DNA from: CBDUVZ01 sp965370805
Lineage (GTDB): Bacteria > Hydrothermota > Tepidihabitantia > Tepidihabitantales > Tepidihabitantaceae
Length of the DNA stretch: 12,888 nt
Assembly: GCA_965370805.1 (NCBI GenBank)
Contig: CBDUVZ010000085.1
Coordinates: 1 to 12,888, forward strand
Direction: 5' to 3'
Part shown: piece after piece, positions 1-6,124 of the stretch
How the letters are laid out: each line of letters starts with the position of its first letter
How positions within the stretch are numbered: position 1 is the stretch's first letter
Position numbers and translations under genes: made by a program
Notes under the pieces: model-generated
What the model was told of the DNA's origin: nothing
The model's database searches: none
What the model saw: the letters and a program-made list of their open reading frames with translations, nothing else

Positions 1-219
1 CGTCATTGGCGACGTCATTGGCGACGTGATTGGCGACGTGATTGGCGACGTAGTTGGCGACGTGATTGGCGACGTAGTTGGCGACGTGATTGGTGACGTA
101 GTTGGTGACGTGGTTGGCGACGTCATTGGCGACGTCATTGGCGACGTCATTGGCGACGTGATTGGCGACGTGATTGGCGACGTAGTTCGGGACGAAATTG
201 GGGGCGAAATTGGGGGCGA
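1..219. repeat. 12-bp tandem repeat (minisatellite), cut by window edge
   Basis: About fifteen near-perfect head-to-tail copies of a 12-bp unit (consensus GTSRTTGGCGAC, where the third base can also be A) run from the window edge to about 190, then decay into two or three G-rich copies. Variation is confined to three positions of the unit. Read on the plus strand as GTN-RTT-GGY-GAC (frame beginning at base 2) every change is synonymous or an Ile/Val swap, giving a Val-Ile/Val-Gly-Asp repeat; on the minus strand the same changes alter residues (Val-Ala/Thr-Asn-Asp/His/Tyr). The plus frame stays open until a stop at 329-331, but the part after 220 has no recognisable protein character. It may be the repetitive end of a gene entering from the left, or a non-coding minisatellite. 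No function is assigned. Confidence 0.9.
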
Positions 220-221
220 CA

Positions 222-234
222 GGGGACGTTCCCC
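222..234. other. small inverted repeat next to the tandem repeat
   Basis: GGGGA-CGT-TCCCC forms a perfect 5-bp stem with a 3-nt loop directly after the decayed end of the tandem repeat. There is no T-run, so a terminator is not supported. Apart from this, I see nothing recognisable between 235 and the promoter at 328. Confidence 0.4.
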
Positions 235-327
235 GGGGTCGGGCCAAATGCAACTTAATCTGTTATGTTCGGCCGGTTTTGCGTGTTGCAGCCTGCCGGG
301 ACCGGACCTGCCGGTGGGTGTCAGTGC

Positions 328-355
328 TTGACATCCGGGCTGGGTGTTCTATCGT
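328..355 (+). promoter_or_regulatory. sigma70-type promoter of the 389-796 gene
   Basis: TTGACA at 328-333 (perfect -35), 16-nt spacer, TATCGT at 350-355 (4 of 6 to the -10 consensus). The start of transcription would fall near 362, leaving a leader of about 27 nt that contains AGGAGG at 379-384, four bases before the GTG start at 389. Confidence 0.7.
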
Positions 356-388
356 TGGCCGCGCAGGAAATCAAACCCAGGAGGATTC

Positions 389-796
389 GTGGAAGGCAGT
401 GTCATTACCGACGTAGACCAGCAGGCGCTTGTCGCCAATGTCCGCGGGATGAAGGGCTGGCTCAAGTTCCTCGGCATAGTCAATATCATCACGGGCGCGC
501 TGCAGGCGCTTACGATTGTCGGAATCCTCTGGGCCTGGCTGCCGATATGGCTCGGCATCGTCATGGCCCAGGCCGGTTCCCGGGCCGGTGATTACGCAAC
601 ACGGAACGATACCGCTTCCCTGGTTGCGCTCACCGGGAAGCTGAAGACATACTTCGTGATTTCCGGGGTGGTGCTGCTTATCTCGCTGGCCCTGGGTATT
701 CTCGGGATGATCGCGGGCGTGGTGCTGAGCCTGGCCGGCGGGTTGGCCCTGCCGGCATTCCTGGAGCAGTTCAATACCGAAGACTGGGTGAACTGA
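389..796 (+). CDS. small membrane protein, DUF5362-like
   Basis: A 135-residue protein. I chose GTG at 389 because AGGAGG (379-384) lies four bases upstream and a good promoter ends just before; an in-frame GTG at 344 would lie at or before the transcription start. The first 20 residues are polar. They are followed by a helix at about 24-46, a short Trp/Pro-rich segment (LWAWLPIWLGIVMAQA, 47-62) and a long hydrophobic region at about 85-120; the C-terminus is acidic. The Trp-Leu-Pro-Ile-Trp-Leu-Gly segment between helices and the length of about 130 residues resemble the DUF5362 family of bacterial membrane proteins with no known function; I recall that family from memory and cannot confirm it. 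It stands alone, converging on the glutaredoxin-like gene. No signal peptide, enzyme motif or metal site is visible. Confidence 0.8.
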   Translation: MEGSVITDVDQQALVANVRGMKGWLKFLGIVNIITGALQALTIVGILWAWLPIWLGIVMAQAGSRAGDYATRNDTASLVALTGKLKTYFVISGVVLLISLALGILGMIAGVVLSLAGGLALPAFLEQFNTEDWVN

Positions 797-810
797 CCGT
801 TCGGAACCGG

Positions 811-824
811 CGGTCAGCTGACCG
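811..824. other. 14-bp perfect palindrome between convergent genes
   Basis: CGGTCAGCTGACCG lies in the 76-bp gap between two convergent genes, 15 bp after the stop of the membrane protein gene. It could fold as a 5-bp stem with an AGCT loop on either strand. No T-run follows, so a shared terminator is only a possibility; the flanks are also rich in CCGG. Confidence 0.4.
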
Positions 825-872
825 GTCGGGTTCGGCGGCCGACTGTCGGTGGTGAGTTGTCGGCCTGGATGG

Positions 873-1172
873 TCAGGAGTGGGCGCCACCGGCCGGGTGG
901 CCGTGGTCTGCGAGCCATTCTTTCACTTCGGGAAGCCAGCGTCCTTCGATGTTGGCGCCGCTCCAGCGCCGGAGTACCTGGTCGCCTTCGGTGACGACCA
1001 CCAGCGGCATCTTGTCGGACCAGTCATACCAAGCAAAATCGGCGACATTCTCCGGCGTGGCTTTGGTGCCTTCAACGTAGCGAATCTGAGGGTCTACGTC
1101 CAGTCGGGTAAGGATGTCCTGAGCCTTACGGCAGATTATGCAGTCTTCCTTGGCGAACACCTGAAACGTCAG
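873..1172 (-). CDS. glutaredoxin/thioredoxin-fold protein with CxxC
   Basis: A protein of about 99 residues with the redox motif CIIC (residues 12-15), an MP pair near residue 54 where the fold carries its cis-proline, and a hydrophobic strand just after it (LVVV). Length and motif order fit a small glutaredoxin-like dithiol oxidoreductase of the cytoplasm; no signal peptide. Start choice is unusual. AAGGAGG (1184-1178) sits five bases before CTG at 1172, while the upstream in-frame ATG at 1238 has no SD and lies upstream of a plausible promoter (-35 TTGATT 1229-1224, -10 TAATTT 1207-1202). I therefore call a CTG start. If ATG at 1238 is used, the product is 121 residues with 22 extra residues unlike the fold. 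Partner proteins cannot be inferred: it is a single gene, convergent with the 389-796 gene and divergent from cca. Confidence 0.8.
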   Translation of the reverse strand: MTFQVFAKEDCIICRKAQDILTRLDVDPQIRYVEGTKATPENVADFAWYDWSDKMPLVVVTEGDQVLRRWSGANIEGRWLPEVKEWLADHGHPAGGAHS

Positions 1173-1201
1173 TTGGGCCTCCTTAAATTGCAGATGTTTC
1201 C

Positions 1202-1229
1202 AAATTACAGGGTTTCCGACCGGAATCAA
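1202..1229 (-). promoter_or_regulatory. probable promoter of the glutaredoxin-like gene
   Basis: Minus strand: TTGATT at 1229-1224, 16-nt spacer, TAATTT at 1207-1202. Transcription would start near 1195, giving a leader of about 23 nt carrying AAGGAGG. The -10 is only a partial match (TA...T). Its position argues against translation starting at ATG 1238. Confidence 0.45.
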
Positions 1230-1330
1230 GAGTTTCATTCAGCGGGAACGTCAGGCGCAGCAAGGTTTCGCGCCGGTTGACGTTTCCGGGAAGGCTGGAG
1301 GGTGGGAGGGATGAGCGGCCGTCCGGCCGA

Positions 1331-1359
1331 TTGACCTGCACCGGACGGATTGTTATCCT
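1331..1359 (+). promoter_or_regulatory. promoter of cca, leaderless geometry
   Basis: TTGACC at 1331-1336, 17-nt spacer, TATCCT at 1354-1359. The -10 box spans -12 to -7 relative to the A of the ATG at 1366, so transcription should start at or within a base or two of the start codon. No SD is present between the -10 box and the ATG. Confidence 0.65.
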
Positions 1360-1365
1360 ACAGTA

Positions 1366-2784
1366 ATGCCGATTGCAATCGAAACCGTTCTCAAGGAGTT
1401 GGGCCGGATTCGCGGCCGGTTGCTGGAGCTGAAAGGCGACGGCAGGCTGTTTGTCGTCGGCGGTGCGGTTCGCGACGCACTGCTGGAGCGACGGCCGCAG
1501 GATTTCGACTTCGCGGTTTCCGGGTCGGGGGTCGACTTCGCCCGGGAGTTCGCCCGCAGGGTGCGCGGCAAGCTGGTGGTGCTGTCCGAGCCGGATGATG
1601 AGGCCCGGGTGGTCTGCCAGGACCGGGTGATTGATTTCAACGGGTTCGGGGATAAGGCCATCCGGGACGACCTCGGACGCCGCGATTTCACGGTGAACGC
1701 GCTCGCCTGCGAGCTCCTTCCTGACGGAGCGGGCGAACTGGTTGACCCGTTCGGCGGGGCCGGGGATCTGAAGGAGCGCGTCGTCCGACCGGTCTCTGCC
1801 GAGTCGCTGCGCAGCGACCCGCTGCGTCTGCTGCGGGCGATGCGGTTGGCGCTGGAACTGGGGTTCACAATCGACGATTCGGTGTACGAGCAGGGTCGGA
1901 CTATCACGCTGAAGCAGACCGCGGCCGAGCGAATCGGAGCGGAGATGCTGCGGATAATGGAAGCGCCCGGGTCCTACGACCATCTCGTACGGCTGTGGGA
2001 ACTCGGACGGCTGCAGGAGATGTTCCCCGACTTCGTGCCGGTGCTCGAGGACGAGAAGCTCCGGAAGCATTCGTTCCAGACTTATTACAAAGTGGAGGAG
2101 ATTGTCTCCGGGCAGTCGTTCTTCTCGCGGTTCGAGCCGGAATTGTATCGGTACTTCGACCGGTGGGATTCCGCGGAGCCGGATGAACCCGGACTGCCGT
2201 ACCGGCGGGCGCTGCTCAAACTGTCCGGTCTGGTTCACGATATCGCCAAACCCCAGACCCGTTTCACGACTACCGATGGCGACGTCCATTTCTACGGCCA
2301 CGACAGTCTCGGTGCCCGGGTCGCGGCCAGGATGGGCCAGCGGAGGTTGCGGCTTTCCCGGGCCCAGGTGAAGATGCTGCAGACCCAGGTTCAGGAGCAT
2401 ATGCGACTGCACCTGCTGGCCACCAATCCCGACCTGACCGAGCGGGCGATACGGCGGTTCTTCCGGGACCTGGGAGACGAGGCGTTCGGTCTGATGATAC
2501 TCTGTTATGCGGACGGCTGGGCAACCGCGGGCAGGACGTCTCACCTCGAAGATACGATTACCAGGATGATTGGGCAGAAGCGCGAAGAAGACGCCCGGGT
2601 CCAGGTTGAGCGGTTCGTGACCGGCAATGACCTGATTGTACTGGGACTTGAGCCCGGACCGGCGTTCAAAGTGATTCTCCAGGAACTGGAGGACCTGCAG
2701 GTTGAGGGCAAGGTCAATTCCACTGAGGAAGGGCTGGATTACGTCAGGTCGAACCTGCCCGGGCTTGAAGGCGACGGCAAGTGA
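1366..2784 (+). CDS. cca: CCA tRNA nucleotidyltransferase (class II, HD-containing)
   Basis: A 472-residue member of the class II poly(A) polymerase/CCA-adding enzyme family, which adds or repairs the 3' CCA of tRNAs from CTP and ATP in the cytoplasm. Visible motifs in order: GGAVRD (32-37) and the metal-binding DFD (46-48) of the nucleotidyltransferase head; RRDFTVNALA (105-114); the DPLRLLRAMRLALELGF helix (151-167) of the neck; and a C-terminal HD domain with H291-D292 and a GHD at 311-313. Length fits the HD-containing type. From sequence alone I cannot tell a full CCA enzyme from a CC- or A-adding specialist. ATG at 1366 has no SD, but a promoter with leaderless spacing lies directly before it. 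The radical SAM gene follows 28 bp downstream, probably co-transcribed. The nearby tRNA-Gly lacks an encoded CCA, consistent with need for this enzyme. Confidence 0.93.
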   Translation: MPIAIETVLKELGRIRGRLLELKGDGRLFVVGGAVRDALLERRPQDFDFAVSGSGVDFAREFARRVRGKLVVLSEPDDEARVVCQDRVIDFNGFGDKAIRDDLGRRDFTVNALACELLPDGAGELVDPFGGAGDLKERVVRPVSAESLRSDPLRLLRAMRLALELGFTIDDSVYEQGRTITLKQTAAERIGAEMLRIMEAPGSYDHLVRLWELGRLQEMFPDFVPVLEDEKLRKHSFQTYYKVEEIVSGQSFFSRFEPELYRYFDRWDSAEPDEPGLPYRRALLKLSGLVHDIAKPQTRFTTTDGDVHFYGHDSLGARVAARMGQRRLRLSRAQVKMLQTQVQEHMRLHLLATNPDLTERAIRRFFRDLGDEAFGLMILCYADGWATAGRTSHLEDTITRMIGQKREEDARVQVERFVTGNDLIVLGLEPGPAFKVILQELEDLQVEGKVNSTEEGLDYVRSNLPGLEGDGK

Positions 2785-2812
2785 GACGGCTCGCGCAGAC
2801 CGGAGGACGGAA

Positions 2813-3742
2813 TTGCTGAAGACCAGTTACGTGTATGGACCGGTGCCTTCGCGGCGACTCGGGTTGTCGCTCGGGCTCAGTATCGTGCCGCGCAAGACCT
2901 GCACGATTGACTGCATTTACTGCCAGTGCGGGAGGACGACGCGCAAGACCCTGAAGCGGGAGTCGTTCTTCCCGATTGAAGACGTCCTGGTCCAGGTACG
3001 GGAGAGCGTGCGCGGCCGCAGGATTGAGTTCCTGACCTGCTCCGGCGAAGGCGAGCCTACCCTGAACAGGGATATCGGCCGGCTGGTCCGGCGGCTCAAA
3101 CGGGAGTTCGATATCCCGGTCGCGGTGATTACCAACTCGACCCTGCTGACCGAACCGCAGGTGCGGCGCGATCTGTACCCGGCCGACCTGGTGGTGCCTT
3201 CGCTCGATGCTGCGGACCAGAAGGTATTCGCCAGGGTGAACCGGGGCGTTCGAAGCCTGAGAATCGCGGATATCATCCGGGGGCTTGTGACTTTCCGACG
3301 CTACTACAAAGGCCGGATGTGGCTGGAACTGATGCTGGTCAAAGGCGTCAATGACTCGCCCGAGCACCTGGTCAAGCTCCGGCGTGCGGTGGAGGAGATC
3401 GGGCCGGACCGGGTGCACCTGAACACCGTGGTGCGGCCGCCGGCGGAGAAGAGCGCGAAGCCGATGTCACACGACGACCTGGAACAGGTTCGGATGCTCT
3501 TCGGACCGAAAGCAGAGATTGCCGAGTCGGTCATCAGGAAGACGCAGCGGAAGTTCAGGGGCGACCCGGAAGCGGTGATTGTCGACCTGGTCAAGAGCCG
3601 GCCGGTCACCAGGAAAGATATGGAGCGGTCACTCGGGATTGAGCCTGAGCGGCTGGACCCGGCAATCCGCCGGCTCGTCCGCGCCCGGAGAATCAGGCGG
3701 GTTGAGTTCTGGGGCAAGGAATTCTACGAGCGCGCCCGCTGA
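2813..3742 (+). CDS. radical SAM protein, COG0731 family
   Basis: A 309-residue protein. TTG at 2813 is the likely start: GGAGG (2802-2806) lies six bases upstream and the family's typical N-terminus (YVYGPVPSRRLG, 6-17) begins right after; a longer frame from 2702 would run through the end of cca. The 4Fe-4S/S-adenosylmethionine motif is CTIDCIYC (C30, C34, C37), followed by GEGEPTL (78-84), the SAM-binding 'GGE'-type strand. The C-terminal 60 or so residues (RPVTRKDMERSLGI onward, basic, ending in EFYERAR) look like a winged-helix domain. COG0731 proteins are annotated as Fe-S oxidoreductases related to wyosine-base enzymes; the substrate is unknown for bacterial members. Being 28 bp behind cca suggests a link to tRNA, but that is inference. 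No terminator with a T-run is visible downstream. Confidence 0.9.
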   Translation: MLKTSYVYGPVPSRRLGLSLGLSIVPRKTCTIDCIYCQCGRTTRKTLKRESFFPIEDVLVQVRESVRGRRIEFLTCSGEGEPTLNRDIGRLVRRLKREFDIPVAVITNSTLLTEPQVRRDLYPADLVVPSLDAADQKVFARVNRGVRSLRIADIIRGLVTFRRYYKGRMWLELMLVKGVNDSPEHLVKLRRAVEEIGPDRVHLNTVVRPPAEKSAKPMSHDDLEQVRMLFGPKAEIAESVIRKTQRKFRGDPEAVIVDLVKSRPVTRKDMERSLGIEPERLDPAIRRLVRARRIRRVEFWGKEFYERAR

Positions 3743-3795
3743 TTGCACCGTTTAGGCAGTCATTGCCCAAGAACTTGGCAAGCGAAGTGTGTTCC

Positions 3796-3823
3796 TTGAC
3801 AGCCGGACCACGGACTTTACCAT
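3796..3823 (+). promoter_or_regulatory. promoter of tRNA-Gly
   Basis: TTGACA at 3796-3801, 16-nt spacer, TACCAT at 3818-3823. The -10 box ends nine bases before the mature tRNA 5' end, so the precursor would have almost no 5' leader. The spacing matches that of the 328-355 promoter. Confidence 0.6.
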
Positions 3824-3832
3824 TATTCCAAT

Positions 3833-3903
3833 GCGGCCATAGCTCAGCGGTAGAGCTCTGGCTTCCCAAGCCAGCGACACGGGTTCGATTCCCGTTGGCC
3901 GCT
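3833..3903 (+). tRNA. tRNA-Gly(CCC)
   Basis: A complete 71-nt cloverleaf. The acceptor stem GCGGCCA pairs perfectly with TGGCCGC (3896-3902); the D arm is GCTC/GAGC with a 7-nt loop; the anticodon stem CTGGC/GCCAG encloses TTCCCAA with anticodon CCC; a 4-nt variable region follows; the T arm is ACGGG/CCCGT around TTCGATT. The discriminator is T at 3903, as in bacterial tRNA-Gly. The next bases are TGTG, so CCA is not encoded and must be added after transcription. The anticodon reads GGG codons. The gene stands between the cca-radical SAM pair and the envelope operon, with its own promoter. Confidence 0.97.
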
Positions 3904-3911
3904 TGTGCAGC

Positions 3912-3927
3912 GGGTGCTGTTGCACCC
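3912..3927 (+). terminator. hairpin after tRNA-Gly, possible terminator
   Basis: GGGTGC-TGTT-GCACCC is a perfect 6-bp stem with a 4-nt loop eight bases after the tRNA. The following bases (TGATTCCT) are only mildly T-rich, so this may be a weak terminator or a processing hairpin. No separate strong promoter is clear before the 4017 gene, so partial read-through is possible. Confidence 0.4.
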
Positions 3928-4016
3928 TGATTCCTCCGGTCCGACACAGACGCCGACCGGGCCTGCTGTCGGCCGGAACAGAGCAGATGGTGCTTGATAG
4001 ATACCTTGGAGGTCGG

Positions 4017-4826
4017 ATGAAGAAAGTTGCTATCCTGGCAGTTCTGGTCGGCCTGGTCGGCTGGGCCGACACTGTCGATTTCCGCCGGTACGTCGTTGTC
4101 GTCACTTCCTCCGGAGACGAAACGGTCGGCCGGCAGGAGACCGAAGAACTTGAGGCCCGGGCCCTCCAGGCGCTCAGGGGGGTCAGCTACGACCGGGACT
4201 GGACCGTTGCGGCGTTCCTTGGTGCCCACCCGAAGCAGGCCGGCAAACTGGAGCGAATGACCCTGCAGCACCGGAAGTCCAATACCAGGTTCCGTTCCGA
4301 CGGGGTGATGTCGGTCAGCTACGAGTTCCCGATTACCGGGAACGTGATGGAGCAACTGCTGCCGGAGACAGCTGCGAGGAAGCTGCTCGGGAAGGTCGCC
4401 TGTCCCTGCTGCGGCCAGGAGTGGCCGGAGGACCGGGAGGCGCCGGCCGACGTGGAACTGGTCCCGCTCGAGGACGAGAACGCCCCGGTCTATTCCGGCA
4501 TCCTGTTCGACTGCCGCGGGATGGACTTCGAATACGCGCTACTGCCCCGGGTTGTGACCGAAGCCGGCGACGAAGTGTACGGGCCGGATTTCACCGATGA
4601 TGAGTACTTGGCAGAGCAGGGAATCGTCGGCTACTATCAGGACGAAACCGAAGCGATGGTGAGCGAGCGGACCGGGTCCAACTCGCTGACAGTACGGGTG
4701 CTGGCAGTGGACGGGAGCAATCGCTGTGATTTTATTGTCAGCGACTACGATGCAGCCCGGGTCCACGGCACGATGGCGAATCTTGAACTGATGGCCCAGT
4801 GCCGGGTCGGATTCCTGGTGGACTGA
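4017..4826 (+). CDS. secreted LPP20-like envelope protein
   Basis: A 269-residue protein starting at ATG 4017, four bases after GGAGG (4008-4012). Residues 1-17 are a signal peptide (MKKVAILAVLVGLVGWA) with no lipobox, so export to the periplasm or outside is likely. The N-terminal part (about 22-118: a strand, then a helix with repeated Ala/Glu/Leu, then a segment around SDGVMSVSYEFPITGNVMEQLLP) and the C-terminal part (SGILFDCRGMDFEYALLPRV at 160-179, then EVYG at 186-189) follow the layout I know from LPP20-type envelope proteins of Gram-negative bacteria, whose function is unknown. Between the parts lies ACPCCGQEWP (128-137); the CPCC could bind a metal or form a disulfide and looks like an insertion. 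The stop codon abuts the next gene's ATG, so the two are translationally coupled in an operon. Confidence 0.82.
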   Translation: MKKVAILAVLVGLVGWADTVDFRRYVVVVTSSGDETVGRQETEELEARALQALRGVSYDRDWTVAAFLGAHPKQAGKLERMTLQHRKSNTRFRSDGVMSVSYEFPITGNVMEQLLPETAARKLLGKVACPCCGQEWPEDREAPADVELVPLEDENAPVYSGILFDCRGMDFEYALLPRVVTEAGDEVYGPDFTDDEYLAEQGIVGYYQDETEAMVSERTGSNSLTVRVLAVDGSNRCDFIVSDYDAARVHGTMANLELMAQCRVGFLVD

Positions 4827-5168
4827 ATGATGAACCGAATACTGCCCCGATTGTCCGATACCGCAGCCATGGTCGGCATCCTGCTGGCTGTAATTGCCAT
4901 TCTGAGTTGCGGGGGCGGCGACCGCACCGCAGAACTCAGGGAAGAACATCCGGGCGCTTCGGAATGCCTGGGCTGGAAGAGCTACGTGCTCATACGGTAT
5001 CCATATGACGATTCGACCGACACCCGGCCAGCCGTACTGCTCCGGCTCGAGAATAACGAGTGGATTGAGCTGGGCAGGAGCAAGAAAGGTTTCGAATCCC
5101 TGCACGAACTAATGACCTACATCCCGGAAATGGACGAATCCGGGGTTGAAGCCTTCGGGCTCCACTAG
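4827..5168 (+). CDS. small predicted lipoprotein
   Basis: A 113-residue protein whose ATG directly follows the upstream stop codon; a second ATG follows at 4830. The N-terminus has Arg4 and Arg8, a hydrophobic stretch (about 15-26) and ILSC with Cys28, a plausible lipobox, then GGGD. The mature part of about 85 residues is acidic and hydrophilic (IRYPYDD, ENNEWIELGRSKKGFESL) with one further Cys; no family is recognised. The Asp after GGG is not at +2, so outer-membrane sorting is the default guess if the cell is diderm. An alternative start at ATG 4869 would remove the positive residues and make a poorer signal. Middle gene of the three-gene operon 4017-5593. Confidence 0.75.
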   Translation: MMNRILPRLSDTAAMVGILLAVIAILSCGGGDRTAELREEHPGASECLGWKSYVLIRYPYDDSTDTRPAVLLRLENNEWIELGRSKKGFESLHELMTYIPEMDESGVEAFGLH

Positions 5169-5179
5169 AGGAGGCGACG

Positions 5180-5593
5180 ATGCCCTGGTACGGTTTCATT
5201 CACCCGGTATTCGCTGTCCTGACCCTGGTCTACGGGATTGTCACCGCCCGGATCAGCCTGGGTAGTCCTGAAGACTGGAACTTCCCGCTGCGCCGCGTGC
5301 GGACCCGCAGCGTCGTCTACTTCCTGTTCTGCGTGGCCAATCTGGTAATGGGACTGATGATCAGTTCCGCGCTGCGTGGTCGCGGTGTGGATGTCGATCT
5401 CACTTTCCACGTGCCGCTTGCGGTTGCGGCGCTGGTGCTGGCGCTGCTGGCGAGCCTGGCGACGTTCACCCGGTCCCGCAAACCGGGTGAGCTGTCATCG
5501 TTCATGCGCTTCCATGGCTGGATAATCGCGGTGTCCCTGGCAGCCATCCTGACGATGGGATTCATCGGCCTGCTGGCGCTGTTCGGAATCTAG
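5180..5593 (+). CDS. four-helix membrane protein, possibly cytochrome b561/DUF4079-like
   Basis: A 137-residue protein; ATG 5180 is preceded by AGAGGAGG (5167-5174) in the 11-bp gap after the lipoprotein gene, the strongest SD in the window. Four hydrophobic helices at about 6-23, 44-63, 78-96 and 112-135. His8 (FIHPV), His77 (FHVPL) and His112 (FHGW) lie at the start of helices 1, 3 and 4, an arrangement that could ligate heme as in b561-like or DUF4079-type proteins; this is an inference from spacing only. Between helices 1 and 2 is a conserved-looking basic segment (WNFPLRRVRTRS). The last 99 bases overlap the convergent minus-strand gene 5495-6124. Confidence 0.75.
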   Translation: MPWYGFIHPVFAVLTLVYGIVTARISLGSPEDWNFPLRRVRTRSVVYFLFCVANLVMGLMISSALRGRGVDVDLTFHVPLAVAALVLALLASLATFTRSRKPGELSSFMRFHGWIIAVSLAAILTMGFIGLLALFGI

Positions 5594-6124
5594 CGCCGGC
5601 TCGACATTCCGCCACAGCCCGGCGCTGACAACGCGGTACGCGGGCCGATACGCGGTCTGATAGACGCGCGAGTGGTGGTGTACCGGGAATTCCTTTCCGG
5701 GTGCGACTCCGGCGAGTTCTTCCAGTCGGCCCGCTTGGTCCTTGAGCTTCCGGGCGCACCAGTCGACCGCTGCGTCCAGCCGACCCCGCATCAGTTCCGG
5801 ATTTCCTGATACCGCGCGGCTGGTTTCGAGCAGCACATCGAGCAGCAGATCTGCCGCTTCCGGGATGCTGCTCAGCGGTCCCAGGTTCACGCGGACCAGT
5901 TTGCCTGCGGGGTCGAGCGGCTCGGTCCGGTCGGTCGCCGTCATGCAGCACTGCCGCTTGATTCCGGTGAACTCCTCCTCCAGGGCTTGCCGGGCCTGCT
6001 CAGCGTCCCTGATGATGTGGGCCGGGCCGAACACGCCCTGGTGGACCAGTTTGTAGATATCCTGAGCTCGGAGCAGCGGGTAGCGTTCCAGGTGCCAGTC
6101 GAGAACCCGGGAGAGGTCTCTCAG
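5495..6124 (-). CDS. conserved protein of unknown function, 209 aa, probable CTG start
   Basis: Coding character extends well upstream of the GTG at 6034 (residues 1-30 contain LERYPLL and QDIYKLVHQG, continuing into VFGPAHIIRDAEQA). The only start with support is CTG at 6124: it overlaps the stop of the upstream gene as CTGA, and AGGAGA (about 6136-6131) is seven bases before it. Notable segments are LVRVNLGPL (76-84), three His at 149-151 and SRVYQTAYRPAYRVV (152-166); I have the impression of a widespread uncharacterised bacterial family with these blocks but cannot name it. No signal peptide or membrane helix: cytoplasmic. The last 32 residues (178-209) are encoded opposite the 3' end of the 5180-5593 gene and have the low-complexity look of antisense, so the ancestral stop may have been lost. 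Translationally coupled to the membrane protein gene 6121-6708. Confidence 0.75.
   Translation of the reverse strand: MRDLSRVLDWHLERYPLLRAQDIYKLVHQGVFGPAHIIRDAEQARQALEEEFTGIKRQCCMTATDRTEPLDPAGKLVRVNLGPLSSIPEAADLLLDVLLETSRAVSGNPELMRGRLDAAVDWCARKLKDQAGRLEELAGVAPGKEFPVHHHSRVYQTAYRPAYRVVSAGLWRNVEPALDSEQRQQADESHRQDGCQGHRDYPAMEAHER
5592..5626. other. 8-bp inverted repeat at the convergent gene end
   Basis: AGCGCCGG (5592-5599) and CCGGCGCT (5619-5626) are perfect complements separated by 19 nt, starting inside the stop codon of the plus-strand membrane protein. It could fold on either transcript. It lies inside the coding frame of the minus-strand gene, near the point where that protein's family-like part ends. 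No T-run, so termination is only possible. Confidence 0.4.

Noticed and set aside
1..219. CRISPR-like array
   Set aside because: The unit is 12 bp, contiguous, and there are no unique spacers.
1183..2544. Long minus-strand ORF opposite cca
   Set aside because: It is antisense to a gene with unmistakable nucleotidyltransferase motifs; its Pro/Arg/Gln-rich translation has no domain character. High GC makes such shadows common.
2702..2812. Extension of the radical SAM protein into cca
   Set aside because: Overlap of 83 bases with cca out of frame, no SD, and the family N-terminus begins just after TTG 2813.
3773..3792. Terminator between the radical SAM gene and the tRNA
   Set aside because: TTGCC/GGCAA gives only a 5-bp stem and no T-run follows.
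3903..4016. N-terminal extension of the LPP20-like protein back to 3903
   Set aside because: It would begin inside the tRNA 3' end and place the signal peptide in the middle; GGAGG before ATG 4017 fixes the start.
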